A stretch of 64,000 nucleotides of DNA from contig NZ_AMWJ02000002.1 in NCBI RefSeq assembly GCF_000319305.2, positions 2,432,001 to 2,496,000 on the forward strand, written 5' to 3'. A model generated the notes under the pieces. It did no database searches and was not told where the DNA came from. It saw nothing but the letters and a program-made list of their open reading frames with translations. This document shows positions 29,086-38,251 of this stretch, one piece after another (the stretch's first letter is position 1; each line of letters starts with the position of its first letter). The position numbers were made by a program, and so were the translations under genes. Origin of the DNA: Pseudomonas bharatica CSV86. Lineage in GTDB: Bacteria > Pseudomonadota > Gammaproteobacteria > Pseudomonadales > Pseudomonadaceae.

Positions 29086-29170
29086 ATGGCCCTATCGCTG
29101 GCAAGCCAGCTCCCACAGGTCCGGTGGTGCATGCCGTCCCTGTGGGAGCTGGCTTGCCAGCGATGAGGCC
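29086..29170. repeat. REP pair (REPIN)
   Basis: Two full arms, CTATCGCTGGCAAGCCAGCT and the opposed CTGTGGGAGCTGGCTTGCCA, flank a 22-bp spacer between convergent genes. Confidence 0.9.
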
Positions 29171-29178
29171 CTCAAGGC

Positions 29179-29556
29179 TTACGGCTTGGCCGCGTGCCAG
29201 ACATCCTTCATGCCATCGCCAGTCGTGTCGCCGGCTTTCTTGTCCTTGACGAAGGTATACAGCGGCTTGCCGTCGTAGGCCCATTGCATGCTGCCGTCGT
29301 CGCGCTTGATCTGCGTCCACTTGCCCTCGGCCTTCTCGCCAGCCTGGACCATCAGCGGTGGCCAGTTCTTGGCGCATTCGCCGGCACACATCGACTTGCC
29401 ACCACTGTCCTTGTCGAAGGTATAAAGCGTCATTCCGGCGTGGTCCACCAGCATGCCGTTCTTCTCCATGGCCGGCGCGGCCAGTGCCACTCCCGGCAGC
29501 GCCAGGGCTGCACAGAGAGCCATCCAGTTCAGCGTATGTCGTGTCATTGGATTCAC
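29179..29556 (-). CDS. Secreted protein with PF03640-type repeats (COG4315)
   Basis: The 125-residue product has a signal peptide (LNWMALCAALALPGVALAAP) and two copies of the family repeat: GMTLYTFDKDSGGKSMC and GKPLYTFVKDKKAGDTTGDG. Such proteins are exported and of unknown function, often called secreted repeat lipoprotein-like. Here there is no lipobox Cys. It is divergent from phoB. Confidence 0.83.
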   Translation of the reverse strand: MNPMTRHTLNWMALCAALALPGVALAAPAMEKNGMLVDHAGMTLYTFDKDSGGKSMCAGECAKNWPPLMVQAGEKAEGKWTQIKRDDGSMQWAYDGKPLYTFVKDKKAGDTTGDGMKDVWHAAKP

Positions 29557-29626
29557 CGTGTCGTTCTTGAAGTGCGGGATCTAAAGCCTAGCCCAGTAAC
29601 CGAATGTTGCTGCAACGTCCCCGGAC

Positions 29627-29644
29627 TTGTCACACAGCTGCAAT
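29627..29644. promoter_or_regulatory. Pho box upstream of phoB
   Basis: TTGTCAC-ACAG-CTGCAAT fits the 7-4-7 layout of CTGTCAT direct repeats bound by PhoB, with a weaker second half. It lies 55 bp before the phoB start, which suggests autoregulation. Confidence 0.65.
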
Positions 29645-29698
29645 AATTCCGTTATCTAATGCGGGCCAAGACACCTGAAGCTGGGAAGAGGTTTGAGC

Positions 29699-30388
29699 AT
29701 GGTTGGCAGGAACATTCTGATCGTCGACGACGAAGCGCCCATTCGCGAAATGATCGCCGTTGCCTTGGAAATGGCCGGCTATGACTGCCTGGAGGCGGAA
29801 AACTCCCAGCAGGCCCACGCCATCATCGTCGACCGCAAGCCGGACCTGATCCTGCTCGACTGGATGCTGCCAGGCACCTCCGGCATCGAACTGGCCCGGC
29901 GCCTGAAGCGCGACGAGCTGACCAGCGACGTACCGATCATCATGCTGACCGCCAAGGGCGAGGAAGATAACAAGATCCAGGGCCTGGAAGTCGGCGCCGA
30001 CGACTACATCACCAAGCCGTTCTCGCCCCGCGAGCTGGTCGCCCGCCTCAAGGCGGTGCTACGCCGCGCAGGCCCGACAGACGGCGAGGCGCCGATCGAG
30101 GTCGGTGGCCTGCTGCTCGACCCCATCAGCCACCGCGTGACCATCGACGGCAAGCCGGCCGAGATGGGCCCGACCGAATATCGCCTGCTGCAATTCTTCA
30201 TGACCCACCAGGAGCGCGCCTATACCCGCGGCCAGTTGCTGGACCAGGTCTGGGGCGGCAACGTCTACGTCGAGGAGCGCACCGTCGATGTGCATATCCG
30301 GCGCCTGCGCAAGGCGTTGGGTGATGCCTACGAAAATCTGGTACAAACCGTCCGTGGTACCGGCTACCGCTTCTCGACCAAGGGCTGA
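29699..30388 (+). CDS. phoB: Phosphate regulon response regulator PhoB
   Basis: The 229-residue product starts MVGRNILIVDDEAPIREMIA. The receiver domain has the acidic pair Asp10-Asp11 and the phosphoacceptor Asp54 in LILLDWMLPGT. A winged-helix DNA-binding domain follows, with YVEERTVDVHIRRLRKAL. It activates Pho genes under phosphate starvation. I chose the ATG at 29699 over an in-frame codon at 29693. Confidence 0.97.
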   Translation: MVGRNILIVDDEAPIREMIAVALEMAGYDCLEAENSQQAHAIIVDRKPDLILLDWMLPGTSGIELARRLKRDELTSDVPIIMLTAKGEEDNKIQGLEVGADDYITKPFSPRELVARLKAVLRRAGPTDGEAPIEVGGLLLDPISHRVTIDGKPAEMGPTEYRLLQFFMTHQERAYTRGQLLDQVWGGNVYVEERTVDVHIRRLRKALGDAYENLVQTVRGTGYRFSTKG

Positions 30389-30421
30389 CCAGCGCCCAGG
30401 CCCCAAGCAAGAGCATAGGAA

Positions 30422-30453
30422 GATCGGCTCCGGTCTCTGATACGGAGCCGATC
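30422..30453 (+). promoter_or_regulatory. Perfect inverted repeat in the phoB-phoR gap
   Basis: GATCGGCTCCG (30422-30432) and CGGAGCCGATC (30443-30453) form an 11-bp perfect stem with a 10-nt loop. The phoR Shine-Dalgarno (AAGGA) and TTG start follow within 15 bp. It could attenuate transcription or limit phoR translation relative to phoB. Confidence 0.65.
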
Positions 30454-30467
30454 CGCAAGGATTCCAA

Positions 30468-31778
30468 TTGAACCAGAACTGGCACGGCACCCTGATTCGC
30501 CACATGCTGCTGCTGATCAGCGTGTGCCTGATCATCGGACTGATCAGCGGATACTACGGCTGGGCCCTGGCCCTGGGCCTGGCGGTCTACCTGGGCTGGA
30601 CCCTCAAGCAGATGCTGCGCCTGCACCATTGGCTGCAGGCGCACAAGCCCGACGAGCCACCGCCGGATGGCTACGGCCTGTGGGGAGAAGTGTTCGACAG
30701 CATCTATCACCTGCAGCGCCGCGACCAACGCGTGCGCGGGCGCCTGCAGGCGGTGATCGACCGTGTCCAGGAGTCCACCGCGGCGTTGAAGGACGCGGTG
30801 ATCATGCTCGACAGCGAAGGCAACCTGGAATGGTGGAACCGCGCCGCCGAGACCCTGCTGGGCCTGAAGACCCCACAGGACAGCGGTCAGCCGGTGACCA
30901 ACCTGGTCCGCCATCCGCGCTTCAAGGAATATTTCGAGCAGGAAAACTACCTCGAACCCCTGGAAATCCCGTCGCCGATCAGTGACCGGGTGCGCATCCA
31001 GTTCCATATCACCCGCTATGGCAACAGCGAGCACCTGATGCTGGTGCGTGACGTGACCCGCATCCACCAACTGGAACAGATGCGCAAGGATTTCGTCGCC
31101 AACGTATCCCACGAACTGCGCACGCCGCTGACGGTGATCGCCGGTTACCTGGAAACCTTGCTGGACAACGTCGAAGACGTGAATCCACGTTGGGTGCGTG
31201 CCCTGCAGCAGATGCAGCAACAGGGTGGGCGCATGCAGACCCTGCTCAACGACCTGCTGCTGCTGGCCAAGCTGGAAGCCACCGATTACCCCTCGGATAA
31301 CCACCCCGTCGCCGTCGACAGCCTGCTGAACTCGATCAAGGGCGATGCCCAGGCCCTGTCCGGCCAGCGCAACCAGCGCATCAGCCTGGAAGCCGAACCA
31401 GGCCTGCGCCTGAAGGGCAGCGAGACGGAACTGCGCAGTGCCTTTTCCAACCTGGTGTTCAACGCGGTCAAGTACACCCAGGACGGCGGCACTATCCGGA
31501 TCCGCTGGTGGGCCGACGAGCAGGGTGCGCACCTCAGCGTGCAGGATTCCGGCATCGGTATCGACGCCAAGCACCTGCCGCGCCTGACCGAGCGCTTCTA
31601 CCGGGTCGACTCCAGCCGCGCCTCCAACACTGGCGGCACCGGGCTGGGCCTGGCGATCGTCAAGCATGTGCTGCTGCGCCATCGCGGTCGCCTGGAGATC
31701 AGCAGCGTACCGGGCCACGGCAGCACGTTCACCTGCCATTTCCCGGTCGCCCAGTTGGCCCCGGCCAAGGCCAGCTGA
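30468..31778 (+). CDS. phoR: Phosphate regulon sensor histidine kinase PhoR
   Basis: The 436-residue product uses a TTG start at 30468. Two N-terminal membrane segments (about residues 13-45) are followed by a PAS domain (LKDAVIMLDSEGNLEWWNR), the HisKA motif with His215 in ANVSHELRTP, and an HATPase with GTGLGLAIVKHV. It phosphorylates or dephosphorylates PhoB in response to the Pst-PhoU signal. A hairpin with T-rich flank follows the stop. The IS begins 75 bp after the stop. Confidence 0.96.
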   Translation: MNQNWHGTLIRHMLLLISVCLIIGLISGYYGWALALGLAVYLGWTLKQMLRLHHWLQAHKPDEPPPDGYGLWGEVFDSIYHLQRRDQRVRGRLQAVIDRVQESTAALKDAVIMLDSEGNLEWWNRAAETLLGLKTPQDSGQPVTNLVRHPRFKEYFEQENYLEPLEIPSPISDRVRIQFHITRYGNSEHLMLVRDVTRIHQLEQMRKDFVANVSHELRTPLTVIAGYLETLLDNVEDVNPRWVRALQQMQQQGGRMQTLLNDLLLLAKLEATDYPSDNHPVAVDSLLNSIKGDAQALSGQRNQRISLEAEPGLRLKGSETELRSAFSNLVFNAVKYTQDGGTIRIRWWADEQGAHLSVQDSGIGIDAKHLPRLTERFYRVDSSRASNTGGTGLGLAIVKHVLLRHRGRLEISSVPGHGSTFTCHFPVAQLAPAKAS

Positions 31779-31825
31779 TCCAGCGCGCTTTGCATTTGCG
31801 CCCCCAGCCGCTACATTGGCGGATC

Positions 31826-31845
31826 GTGCCAGCGCAAGCTGGCAC
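31826..31845 (+). terminator. Probable phoR terminator, T-tract split by the IS
   Basis: GTGCCAGC-GCAA-GCTGGCAC is a perfect 8-bp stem. The next bases are the target duplication CTATTTCT, then the IS end. Without the IS the stem would be followed by CTATTTCTTTCTATTTC, a T-rich terminator tail. Confidence 0.65.
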
Positions 31846-31853
31846 CTATTTCT
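31846..31853. repeat. Target site duplication, left of IS copy 2
   Basis: CTATTTCT lies directly before the IS end and is repeated at 34839-34846. Confidence 0.93.
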
Positions 31854-31911
31854 GGGTATACGGATTTAATGGTTGATGGGGCACCTTTACCCCACCAACC
31901 TGATACCATTA

Positions 31912-33189
31912 TCAGATGGTTGATAGATCGACTCCGTAGTTGAGTTCCTCTGCGAAGTCCGGCAGTCCGTAACCGATGGTTTTCTTGTAGAAAGGAGAGA
32001 CCTTCGCAGTCGGTGCCTTCTTCTTGTGCTTCGTGGTGTAGAGCATTCGTGCCCGCATCACCTCGAAGGAGTAACCGCGCCCTTCACGGTTCTTGTCCTT
32101 GGCCAGTCGGTTGATGGACTCCGTGTAAGCGTTGGTGACGGGCATGTCCGTCTCGAAGTAGGTCATGGTCTCTTCGCGCCAGTTTCCCACTGCCCTGACC
32201 AGATCGCTCCAGACTTCCTTTTGGCCCTTCGGGATGGTGGCTATCCACTCGTCCAGGGCGGCTTCTGCCTGGAGCCGTGTGGTGGCGTCCCAGATGCCGT
32301 AGAAGCGCTCCTTGTGCTCGTAGGCGGCCAGCAGTTGCGGGAACGCGCCTGTCCAGGTCTCCATGATGAGGCGCTCCCGGTCTGAGACTTCGTGAGCGCG
32401 TTTCAGCAGGATTTTCCGGTCTCCCTTGAGAGTCCGGCTCTGGGACGGTTTCAGCTCCTTTCTGAGGCCCTTGCGCACTCTCTCTAGGGCATCGTTGGCC
32501 ATGCGCACCACATGGAACTTATCGACCACGATACGGGCCTGGGGCAGCACAGCCTTGACCGCTGCCCGGTAGGGGTTCCACATGTCCATGCTGACGATCT
32601 CGACCTTCTGCCGGTCTTTCAGCTTCATCAGGTAGTTGGTCACCACGTCCTGGCGGCGGGTGGCCAGCAGGTCGAGCAGGGTTCGCTCCTCAATGTTGGT
32701 CAGAATGCAGCGGTAGCGCTTGTTCAGGTATAGCTCGTCAATGCCCAGGATGCGGGGCGTCTCGAAGCGGTGCCAGCGCCCCAGGAACTCGGCGCGGGCG
32801 TTGAAGATGTCGCGCACCGTCTTCTCGTCCAGGCCGGTCTGTGCCGCCACAAAGGTGTAGGGGTGGTTGAAGGATTCCTTCTCCACGTACTCATGCAGCC
32901 GCAGTGTCATACGGAATCCGTCCACCATCTCCGGTAGCTGGGGCCTGAATGTTGTCTTGCAGGCCCGGCAGGTGTATCGGCGGCGGACCACCCAGAGAGT
33001 GACCCGCTTGCCGTGGATGGGCAGATCACGATAGGGAACGTCACGCTTGCCGAACCGCACGAACTCACCCTGCACGCCGCACCCCTCGCAGGCTACTGGT
33101 GTAGGTGCTTCAAGCCGAAAATGTATGTCTTCATTCTGCTCATCAGAATCCACCAACTGGTACCCAGGAAGGCTTAACGAATTAATCAT
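31912..33189 (-). CDS. ISL3-family transposase (copy 2)
   Basis: This 425-residue protein is identical to the one at 10885-12162, with the same zinc-ribbon cysteines (34, 37, 74, 77) and catalytic Asp151, Asp223 and Glu357. Full-length identity of two copies points to recent movement. Confidence 0.95.
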   Translation of the reverse strand: MINSLSLPGYQLVDSDEQNEDIHFRLEAPTPVACEGCGVQGEFVRFGKRDVPYRDLPIHGKRVTLWVVRRRYTCRACKTTFRPQLPEMVDGFRMTLRLHEYVEKESFNHPYTFVAAQTGLDEKTVRDIFNARAEFLGRWHRFETPRILGIDELYLNKRYRCILTNIEERTLLDLLATRRQDVVTNYLMKLKDRQKVEIVSMDMWNPYRAAVKAVLPQARIVVDKFHVVRMANDALERVRKGLRKELKPSQSRTLKGDRKILLKRAHEVSDRERLIMETWTGAFPQLLAAYEHKERFYGIWDATTRLQAEAALDEWIATIPKGQKEVWSDLVRAVGNWREETMTYFETDMPVTNAYTESINRLAKDKNREGRGYSFEVMRARMLYTTKHKKKAPTAKVSPFYKKTIGYGLPDFAEELNYGVDLSTI

Positions 33190-33201
33190 CTCCCGCCTTG
33201 A

Positions 33202-34236
33202 TCAGAAAAACAGGTAGGTGGCGTAACCGGCAATCATCGCCATAGCAAAAATGACTGCTAAAAACGCCGCTAAAAGCTTCAGCGTGAACAAAGAGCGCAA
33301 CAGAATGAGCTCAGTCAGGCTGGCTCCGGCACTGCCGATGATCAACGCTAGCACCGTCCCGGCACCCACGCCTTTGGCCATCAGAGCCGCTGCCAGAGGT
33401 ATGACGGCTTCAGCGCGAATATACAACGGCACGCCGATGACAGCGGCAACTGGAATGGCAAAGGGATTATCTGGGCCTGCATACTGCTCCAATAAGTCAG
33501 TGGGCATGAAACCATAGATCACGCTGCCAATCGCAATACCGATGAGCAGGTAAGGCAACACATCGATAAAGTCCGACCAAGCTTCCCGCCACACACCACT
33601 GTACTTCCCTTCTTTCTTAACCGTGACAGTGGGTTGACTGTCACAGCATTCGCTAGACGTAGAGACTGTTGTCTTCCTATCAGCCCCGCAAGAAGCCGTC
33701 TTCGGAGTGGTGTCGCAGCTGTTGGTGCCGCAACTCGATGCGGTCGATGTAGCACTGCACGGGCTTGCTGATGAACTACATCCACTGCTCTCTTGTGTCG
33801 CCGTCCGGCGCACATAACGCTCGAAGCCAAGCGTGTGAAGCAGCCATCCGGCACCTACCGCGACCACCAAAGCGGCGAGCACATAGATAGCAGTAAGTGT
33901 CCATCCAAACGTGGCAACCAGCAGGCCGACGACGATAGGATTCAGCAACGGAGATGAGAAAAGAAACACCATCATCGGCCCAAAACCGGCCCGTGCCCGA
34001 ATCAACCCTTTCAACATGGGGATAGTCGAGCAACTACAGAAGGGCGTTATAGCTCCTAAACCAGCAGCAAGAAAATAGCCTCGCTTCCCACTGGAAGTCA
34101 GTAACGCTTCCACCTTGGATGGTGGGATGTGACGTTGAAGAACTCCGACCAGCAAGCTAATGCCAATGAATAAAACCGATAGCTCGATAGCGAGAAAGGC
34201 GAACATGCCTAGAGCGTCTTGGAGTTGAGATGACAT
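33202..34236 (-). CDS. ArsP/YraQ-family permease with cysteine-rich loop (copy 2)
   Basis: This 344-residue protein is identical to the copy-1 permease, including the FCSCS motif and the seven-cysteine loop. It starts 12 bp upstream of the transposase gene. The two copies double the gene dose of whatever export function it has. Confidence 0.85.
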   Translation of the reverse strand: MSSQLQDALGMFAFLAIELSVLFIGISLLVGVLQRHIPPSKVEALLTSSGKRGYFLAAGLGAITPFCSCSTIPMLKGLIRARAGFGPMMVFLFSSPLLNPIVVGLLVATFGWTLTAIYVLAALVVAVGAGWLLHTLGFERYVRRTATQESSGCSSSASPCSATSTASSCGTNSCDTTPKTASCGADRKTTVSTSSECCDSQPTVTVKKEGKYSGVWREAWSDFIDVLPYLLIGIAIGSVIYGFMPTDLLEQYAGPDNPFAIPVAAVIGVPLYIRAEAVIPLAAALMAKGVGAGTVLALIIGSAGASLTELILLRSLFTLKLLAAFLAVIFAMAMIAGYATYLFF

Positions 34237-34347
34237 TCAATATTACTCCTATATTTCTAGTATTGTCGAAATGATGTACGCAGCCTACTTGCGTTTATCC
34301 GACCTGTCAACTATAATTCTAGAAACATCGAATTATTGGGGCGTGCT

Positions 34348-34662
34348 ATGGATCACGAAAAGGTTGCAGCCAGCTTAGCTGAGCTAGGGAATAGTCACCG
34401 ACTGTCCGTGTTCCGCTTTCTGGTCAAAGCTGGCCATGATGGGGCTTCGGTCGGAGATATCCAGAAGGGGCTGGGTATTCCTGCTTCGACGCTATCACAT
34501 CACCTTGCGCGCATGGCCAAGGTAGGGCTGATCCGGCAGGAGAAACATAGCCGCACGATTGTCTGTATACCCGAGTATGGGCACCTAGAGAATTTGATCG
34601 GTTTCTTACAAGAGGAATGTTGTGCAGGTGTCCGGATTGCGCATGAACCAGAACCGCTTTGA
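34348..34662 (+). CDS. ArsR-type transcriptional regulator (copy 2)
   Basis: This 104-residue protein is identical to the copy-1 regulator. It is divergent from the permease across the same 111-bp operator-like region. Translation probably begins at the ATG at 34348. The stretch 34663-34838 to the IS end holds no gene. Confidence 0.87.
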   Translation: MDHEKVAASLAELGNSHRLSVFRFLVKAGHDGASVGDIQKGLGIPASTLSHHLARMAKVGLIRQEKHSRTIVCIPEYGHLENLIGFLQEECCAGVRIAHEPEPL

Positions 34663-34838
34663 CGCTTGCCCAGCTCTCGCTGTCCTCCCTAGTCAGCATC
34701 GCTATGAAGACTCAGGCGAAGGTGGAAACAGAAAATTGGCAGTAGAGTAGGCTGAAGAGGATCAATCAGATAATCCGCTGAGAAAGATTTTCTTCTTTAC
34801 ATCTTTGGCATTTTATCAACCAGAAATTCCGGATACCC

Positions 34839-34846
34839 CTATTTCT
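34839..34846. repeat. Target site duplication, right of IS copy 2
   Basis: CTATTTCT, identical to 31846-31853, directly follows the IS end at 34838. Confidence 0.93.
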
Positions 34847-34884
34847 TTCTATTTCAAGAACACGGAATCCTTTAAAACTCCATC

Positions 34885-36222
34885 ATGGAACCTTCCAGTA
34901 TTAGCCTCGCCTCCCTCTTTGCCGACTTCGGCATGATTCTTTTCGCCCTGCTCCTGGTTCTGCTCAACGGCTTCTTCGTCGCCGCCGAGTTCGCCATGGT
35001 CAAGCTGCGCTCGACCCGGGTCGAAGCGATCGCCGAGCAGCACGGCTGGCGCGGCAGCATCCTGCGCACCGTCCACAGTCAACTCGACGCTTACCTGTCC
35101 GCCTGCCAATTGGGTATCACCCTGGCTTCGCTGGGCCTCGGCTGGGTCGGCGAGCCGGCCTTCGCCCACCTGCTGGAGCCGCTTTTGGCCGCAGTCGGCG
35201 TGCAGTCGCCGGAAATCATCAAGGCGGTGTCCTTCTTCAGCGCCTTCTTCGTGATTTCCTACCTGCATATCGTGGTCGGCGAGCTGGCCCCGAAATCCTG
35301 GGCGATCCGCAAGCCGGAGCTGCTGTCGCTGTGGACCGCCGTGCCGCTGTACCTGTTCTACTGGCTGATGTACCCGGCCATCTACCTGCTCAACGCCAGC
35401 GCCAACGCCATCCTGCGCATCGCCGGCCAGGGCGAGCCCGGCCCGCATCACGAGCATCACTACAGCCGTGAAGAGCTGAAGCTGATCCTCCACTCCAGCC
35501 GCGGCCAGGACCCGAGCGACCAGGGCATGCGCGTACTCGCCTCGGCCGTGGAGATGGGCGAGCTGGAAGTCGTCGACTGGGCCAACTCCCGGGAAGACAT
35601 GATCAGCCTCGACGTCAATGCGCCGCTGAAAGAGATCCTGGCGATGTTCCGCCGACACAAGTTCAGCCGCTACCCGGTGTTCGACGCCGAACGCGGCGAG
35701 TTCGTCGGCCTGCTGCATATCAAGGATTTGCTACTGGAACTGGCGGCCCTGGACCACGTACCGGAGTCGTTCAACCTGGTCGAGCTGGTCCGCCCGCTGG
35801 AGCGCGTTTCCCGGCACATGCCGCTGTCGCAGTTGCTGGAGCAGTTCCGCAAGGGCGGCGCGCACTTTGCCCTGGTCGAGGAAGCCGACGGCAAGGTCAT
35901 TGGCTACCTGACCATGGAAGACGTGCTGGAAGTGCTGGTCGGCGACATCCAGGACGAACACCGCAAGACCGAGCGCGGCATCCTCGCCTACCAGCCGGGC
36001 AAGCTGCTGGTGCGCGGCGATACGCCGCTGTTCAAGGTCGAGCGCCTGCTGGGCATCGACCTTGACCATATCGAGGCGGAAACCCTCGCCGGCCTGGTCT
36101 ACGAGACCCTCAAGCGGGTCCCGGAAGAGGAAGAAGTGCTGGAAGTCGAAGGCCTGCGCATCATCATCAAGAAGATGAAGGGGCCGAAGATCGTCCTGGC
36201 CAAGGTGCTCAAGCTCGATTGA
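34885..36222 (+). CDS. CorB/HlyC-type membrane protein with CBS domains
   Basis: The 445-residue product has an N-terminal DUF21 membrane domain (LLVLLNGFFVAAEFAMVKLR, about residues 1-200), a CBS pair (about 205-335) and a C-terminal CorC_HlyC transporter-associated domain with ILAYQPGKLLVRGDTPL. Family members act in magnesium/cobalt homeostasis. The IS ends 46 bp before its ATG, so its native promoter may be displaced or replaced. It converges on the M23 peptidase gene, with 6 bp between stops. Confidence 0.9.
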   Translation: MEPSSISLASLFADFGMILFALLLVLLNGFFVAAEFAMVKLRSTRVEAIAEQHGWRGSILRTVHSQLDAYLSACQLGITLASLGLGWVGEPAFAHLLEPLLAAVGVQSPEIIKAVSFFSAFFVISYLHIVVGELAPKSWAIRKPELLSLWTAVPLYLFYWLMYPAIYLLNASANAILRIAGQGEPGPHHEHHYSREELKLILHSSRGQDPSDQGMRVLASAVEMGELEVVDWANSREDMISLDVNAPLKEILAMFRRHKFSRYPVFDAERGEFVGLLHIKDLLLELAALDHVPESFNLVELVRPLERVSRHMPLSQLLEQFRKGGAHFALVEEADGKVIGYLTMEDVLEVLVGDIQDEHRKTERGILAYQPGKLLVRGDTPLFKVERLLGIDLDHIEAETLAGLVYETLKRVPEEEEVLEVEGLRIIIKKMKGPKIVLAKVLKLD

Positions 36223-36228
36223 GCCGCC

Positions 36229-37124
36229 TCAGGGGTTGCCGGCGGTGAAGTTCGGCAACCCGCCGATGGGCTGGTTGAACTGGTAGGGAATCGACTCCAC
36301 CGCCAGCCCGACATTGCGCTGCACCACGAAATGCAGGTGCGGCGCGGTGCTCCTCCCGTATTCCCCGAGCGTGCCAGCGGCGTGCCATAGGCCACCTGCT
36401 GGCCCTCGCGCACCACCACCGAGCCGCGCATCAGGTGCAGGTACACGCCCATGGTGCCGTCGTTATGCAGGACCCTCACGAAATTGCCTGACGGCTGGGT
36501 TCCCCGCCCGCTCTGCCGGTTTTCCACCTTCACCACCACCCCGGCCCGCGCCGCTATGATCGGCGTGCCCTCGGGCATGGCGATATCCATGGCGTAACGG
36601 CCCTTGGGGCCGAAATGGCTGAAGCGGCCGTTGGGCCCCTGGGTCAGACGGAAGGGCCCGCCGCGCCAGGGCAACGGATAGCGATAGGCCTGCGGCCGCA
36701 GGGCGGGATCGCCGAGGGCGGTACGCAGGGTTTCCTTGTAGCTGATCTTCTGCCCTGGCTGGATCGCCGTCAGCCCGGCCAGCGCCACCGTGGCCCGCGC
36801 CGGAATCACCCGGCGCACCACCCGCGGCCCCGCTTCCCGGGCATTGCCCAGGCGCTCCAGGCGCAATTCGACCTCCACCGGGGCGTACAGCTCGTTGTAG
36901 ACAGAGAAATGCACGCCGCCGGGATGGGGCGTGACTTGCAGATGGACCTGGCTATCGAGTTTCTCGTCCATGCGGTCGCGGAAGATGAAAGGCCGCGAGC
37001 CGGCGATCGGCCGGTCGGAATAGGTGACCACGCCGAAGGCGTCCCGGTGTTGGTAGATGGTCTTGGCCAGCGCCGGTCCGGCGGCGAACAGCAATGCGCA
37101 GAACAGCAGCAGGCGAACGGGCAT
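36229..37124 (-). pseudogene. Secreted M23-family peptidase, apparent frameshift
   Basis: The product starts MPVRLLLFCALLFAAGPALA, a signal peptide, then a DUF4124-like region and an M23 (LytM) domain with HFGPKGRYAMDIAMPEG. The frame breaks at CCC 36355-36357, just after YGTPLARSGNTG. Adding one C (a G on the coding strand) restores GRSTAPHLHFVVQRN, which contains the zinc-binding HLH motif, and a stop at 36231-36229. About 298 residues in all. M23 enzymes cut peptidoglycan cross-bridges. The lost base lies in a G/C run, so a sequencing error is likely. Confidence 0.83.
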
Positions 37125-37271
37125 GACGGGAGGCCCTCCGACGACGGTTTTTCTTGGGGTTATCGTCGAAGACTAGCAGCGGGGAATCGGCCGGGGAGCC
37201 GTGGAAACGGCTTGAGAGGGTTGCAGCCGATCAGCGGTGGCAATTTGCCGCTAAACGGCCATATCTTCACT

Positions 37272-37335
37272 GGCCTCATCGCTGGCAAGCCAGCTCCCAC
37301 AGGGGTGTGGGAGCTGGCTTGCCAGCGATGAGGCC
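37272..37335. repeat. REP pair (REPIN), short spacer
   Basis: CCTCATCGCTGGCAAGCCAG and the opposed TGGGAGCTGGCTTGCCAGC arm meet around GGGGT, giving an almost continuous palindrome. It lies just after the CheY-like gene. Confidence 0.9.
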
Positions 37336-37354
37336 ATCAGCAGCAACCAAGTAA

Positions 37355-38251
37355 TCAGGCGCTTGGAATGTACTGCTTCTGCGCCGTACCACGGGCAATC
37401 AGGCGCGACAGGTAATCCAGCTTCTGCGCATCCTGGTCGACGAAGCGGAAGATCAGTTGCAGCCAGTCGCTGTCCGGCTTCGGCTCCATGGCCGCGACCG
37501 AGTGCAGGTAGCCGTTGAGACGGGCGATCTCGGAGTTCTCGCCTTGCTCCAGATCGAGCACGGCGCCTTCCAGCACTTGTGGCAGGGCGTCGCTGCGACG
37601 TACCACCAGCGAGGCTTCCTTGAGGGTCAGGGCTTTGATGATGCACGGCTGGTTGCCGCTGGACAGGCGCAATTGACCCTGGCCACGGCCACTGGGCGAA
37701 GCCGGCTGGGCCTGGGGCGCAGGCGCGTTGATCAGCGGCTTGGCAGCAGGCGCCGGAGCTGCCGTTGCAGCGGCGGTCTTGGGTGCATTGCCGGTCAAGG
37801 CCGACAGCGAATCATTGGCGAAGCCGGTGGAGGTACGCGCCGGGCCACCCGCCATGGCGGCTTCCAGCTTGCCGACCTTGGCCAGGGCTTTCTTCACCTT
37901 GGTCAGCAACTGCTCGTTGGTGAACGGCTTGCCGACATAGTCCGAGACGCCGGCGTGAATGGCCTGCACCACGTTTTCCTTGTCGCCACGGCTGGTCACC
38001 ATGATGAACGGCAGGGCCTTGAGCGAGTCTTGCTGACGGCACCAGGTGAGCAACTCGAGGCCGGACATCTCCGGCATCTCCCAGTCGCACAGGACCATAT
38101 CGAAGACGTCCTTGGTCATCAGGGTCTGGGCCTTGCGCCCGTTGACCGCATCCTCTATGACCATGCCGGGAAAATAGTTACGCAGGCATTTCTTTACCAG
38201 GTCACGGATGAACGGCGCATCATCCACAACAAGCACACTGACTTTACTCAT
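37355..38251 (-). CDS. CheY-like receiver protein with uncharacterised C-terminal domain
   Basis: The 298-residue product starts MSKVSVLVVDDAPFIRDLVK; the receiver domain has Asp10-Asp11 and phosphoacceptor Asp56 in VLCDWEMPEMSG. An Ala/Pro-rich linker (about residues 160-200) leads to a C-terminal domain ending ARGTAQKQYIPSA. There is no DNA-binding motif that I recognise. The C-terminal segment FRFVDQDAQKLDYLSRLI is PilZ-like in feel, but I cannot assign it firmly. It lies just after the pst-phoU operon, behind a terminator. Confidence 0.8.
   Translation of the reverse strand: MSKVSVLVVDDAPFIRDLVKKCLRNYFPGMVIEDAVNGRKAQTLMTKDVFDMVLCDWEMPEMSGLELLTWCRQQDSLKALPFIMVTSRGDKENVVQAIHAGVSDYVGKPFTNEQLLTKVKKALAKVGKLEAAMAGGPARTSTGFANDSLSALTGNAPKTAAATAAPAPAAKPLINAPAPQAQPASPSGRGQGQLRLSSGNQPCIIKALTLKEASLVVRRSDALPQVLEGAVLDLEQGENSEIARLNGYLHSVAAMEPKPDSDWLQLIFRFVDQDAQKLDYLSRLIARGTAQKQYIPSA

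Larger units (their letters stand above)
31854..34838 (-). mobile_element. ISL3-family insertion sequence with efflux cargo, copy 2 (2,985 bp)
   Basis: This is the same 2,985-bp element as at 9236-12220, in reverse orientation: terminal repeats GGGTATACGGATTTAATGGT and (complement) GGGTATCCGGAATTTCTGGT, flanked by 8-bp repeats CTATTTCT. The order here is transposase, permease and regulator, read right to left. All three encoded proteins equal those of copy 1, and spacings to both ends are the same (58 and 176 bp). It lies between phoR and the CorB-like gene. Confidence 0.95.
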
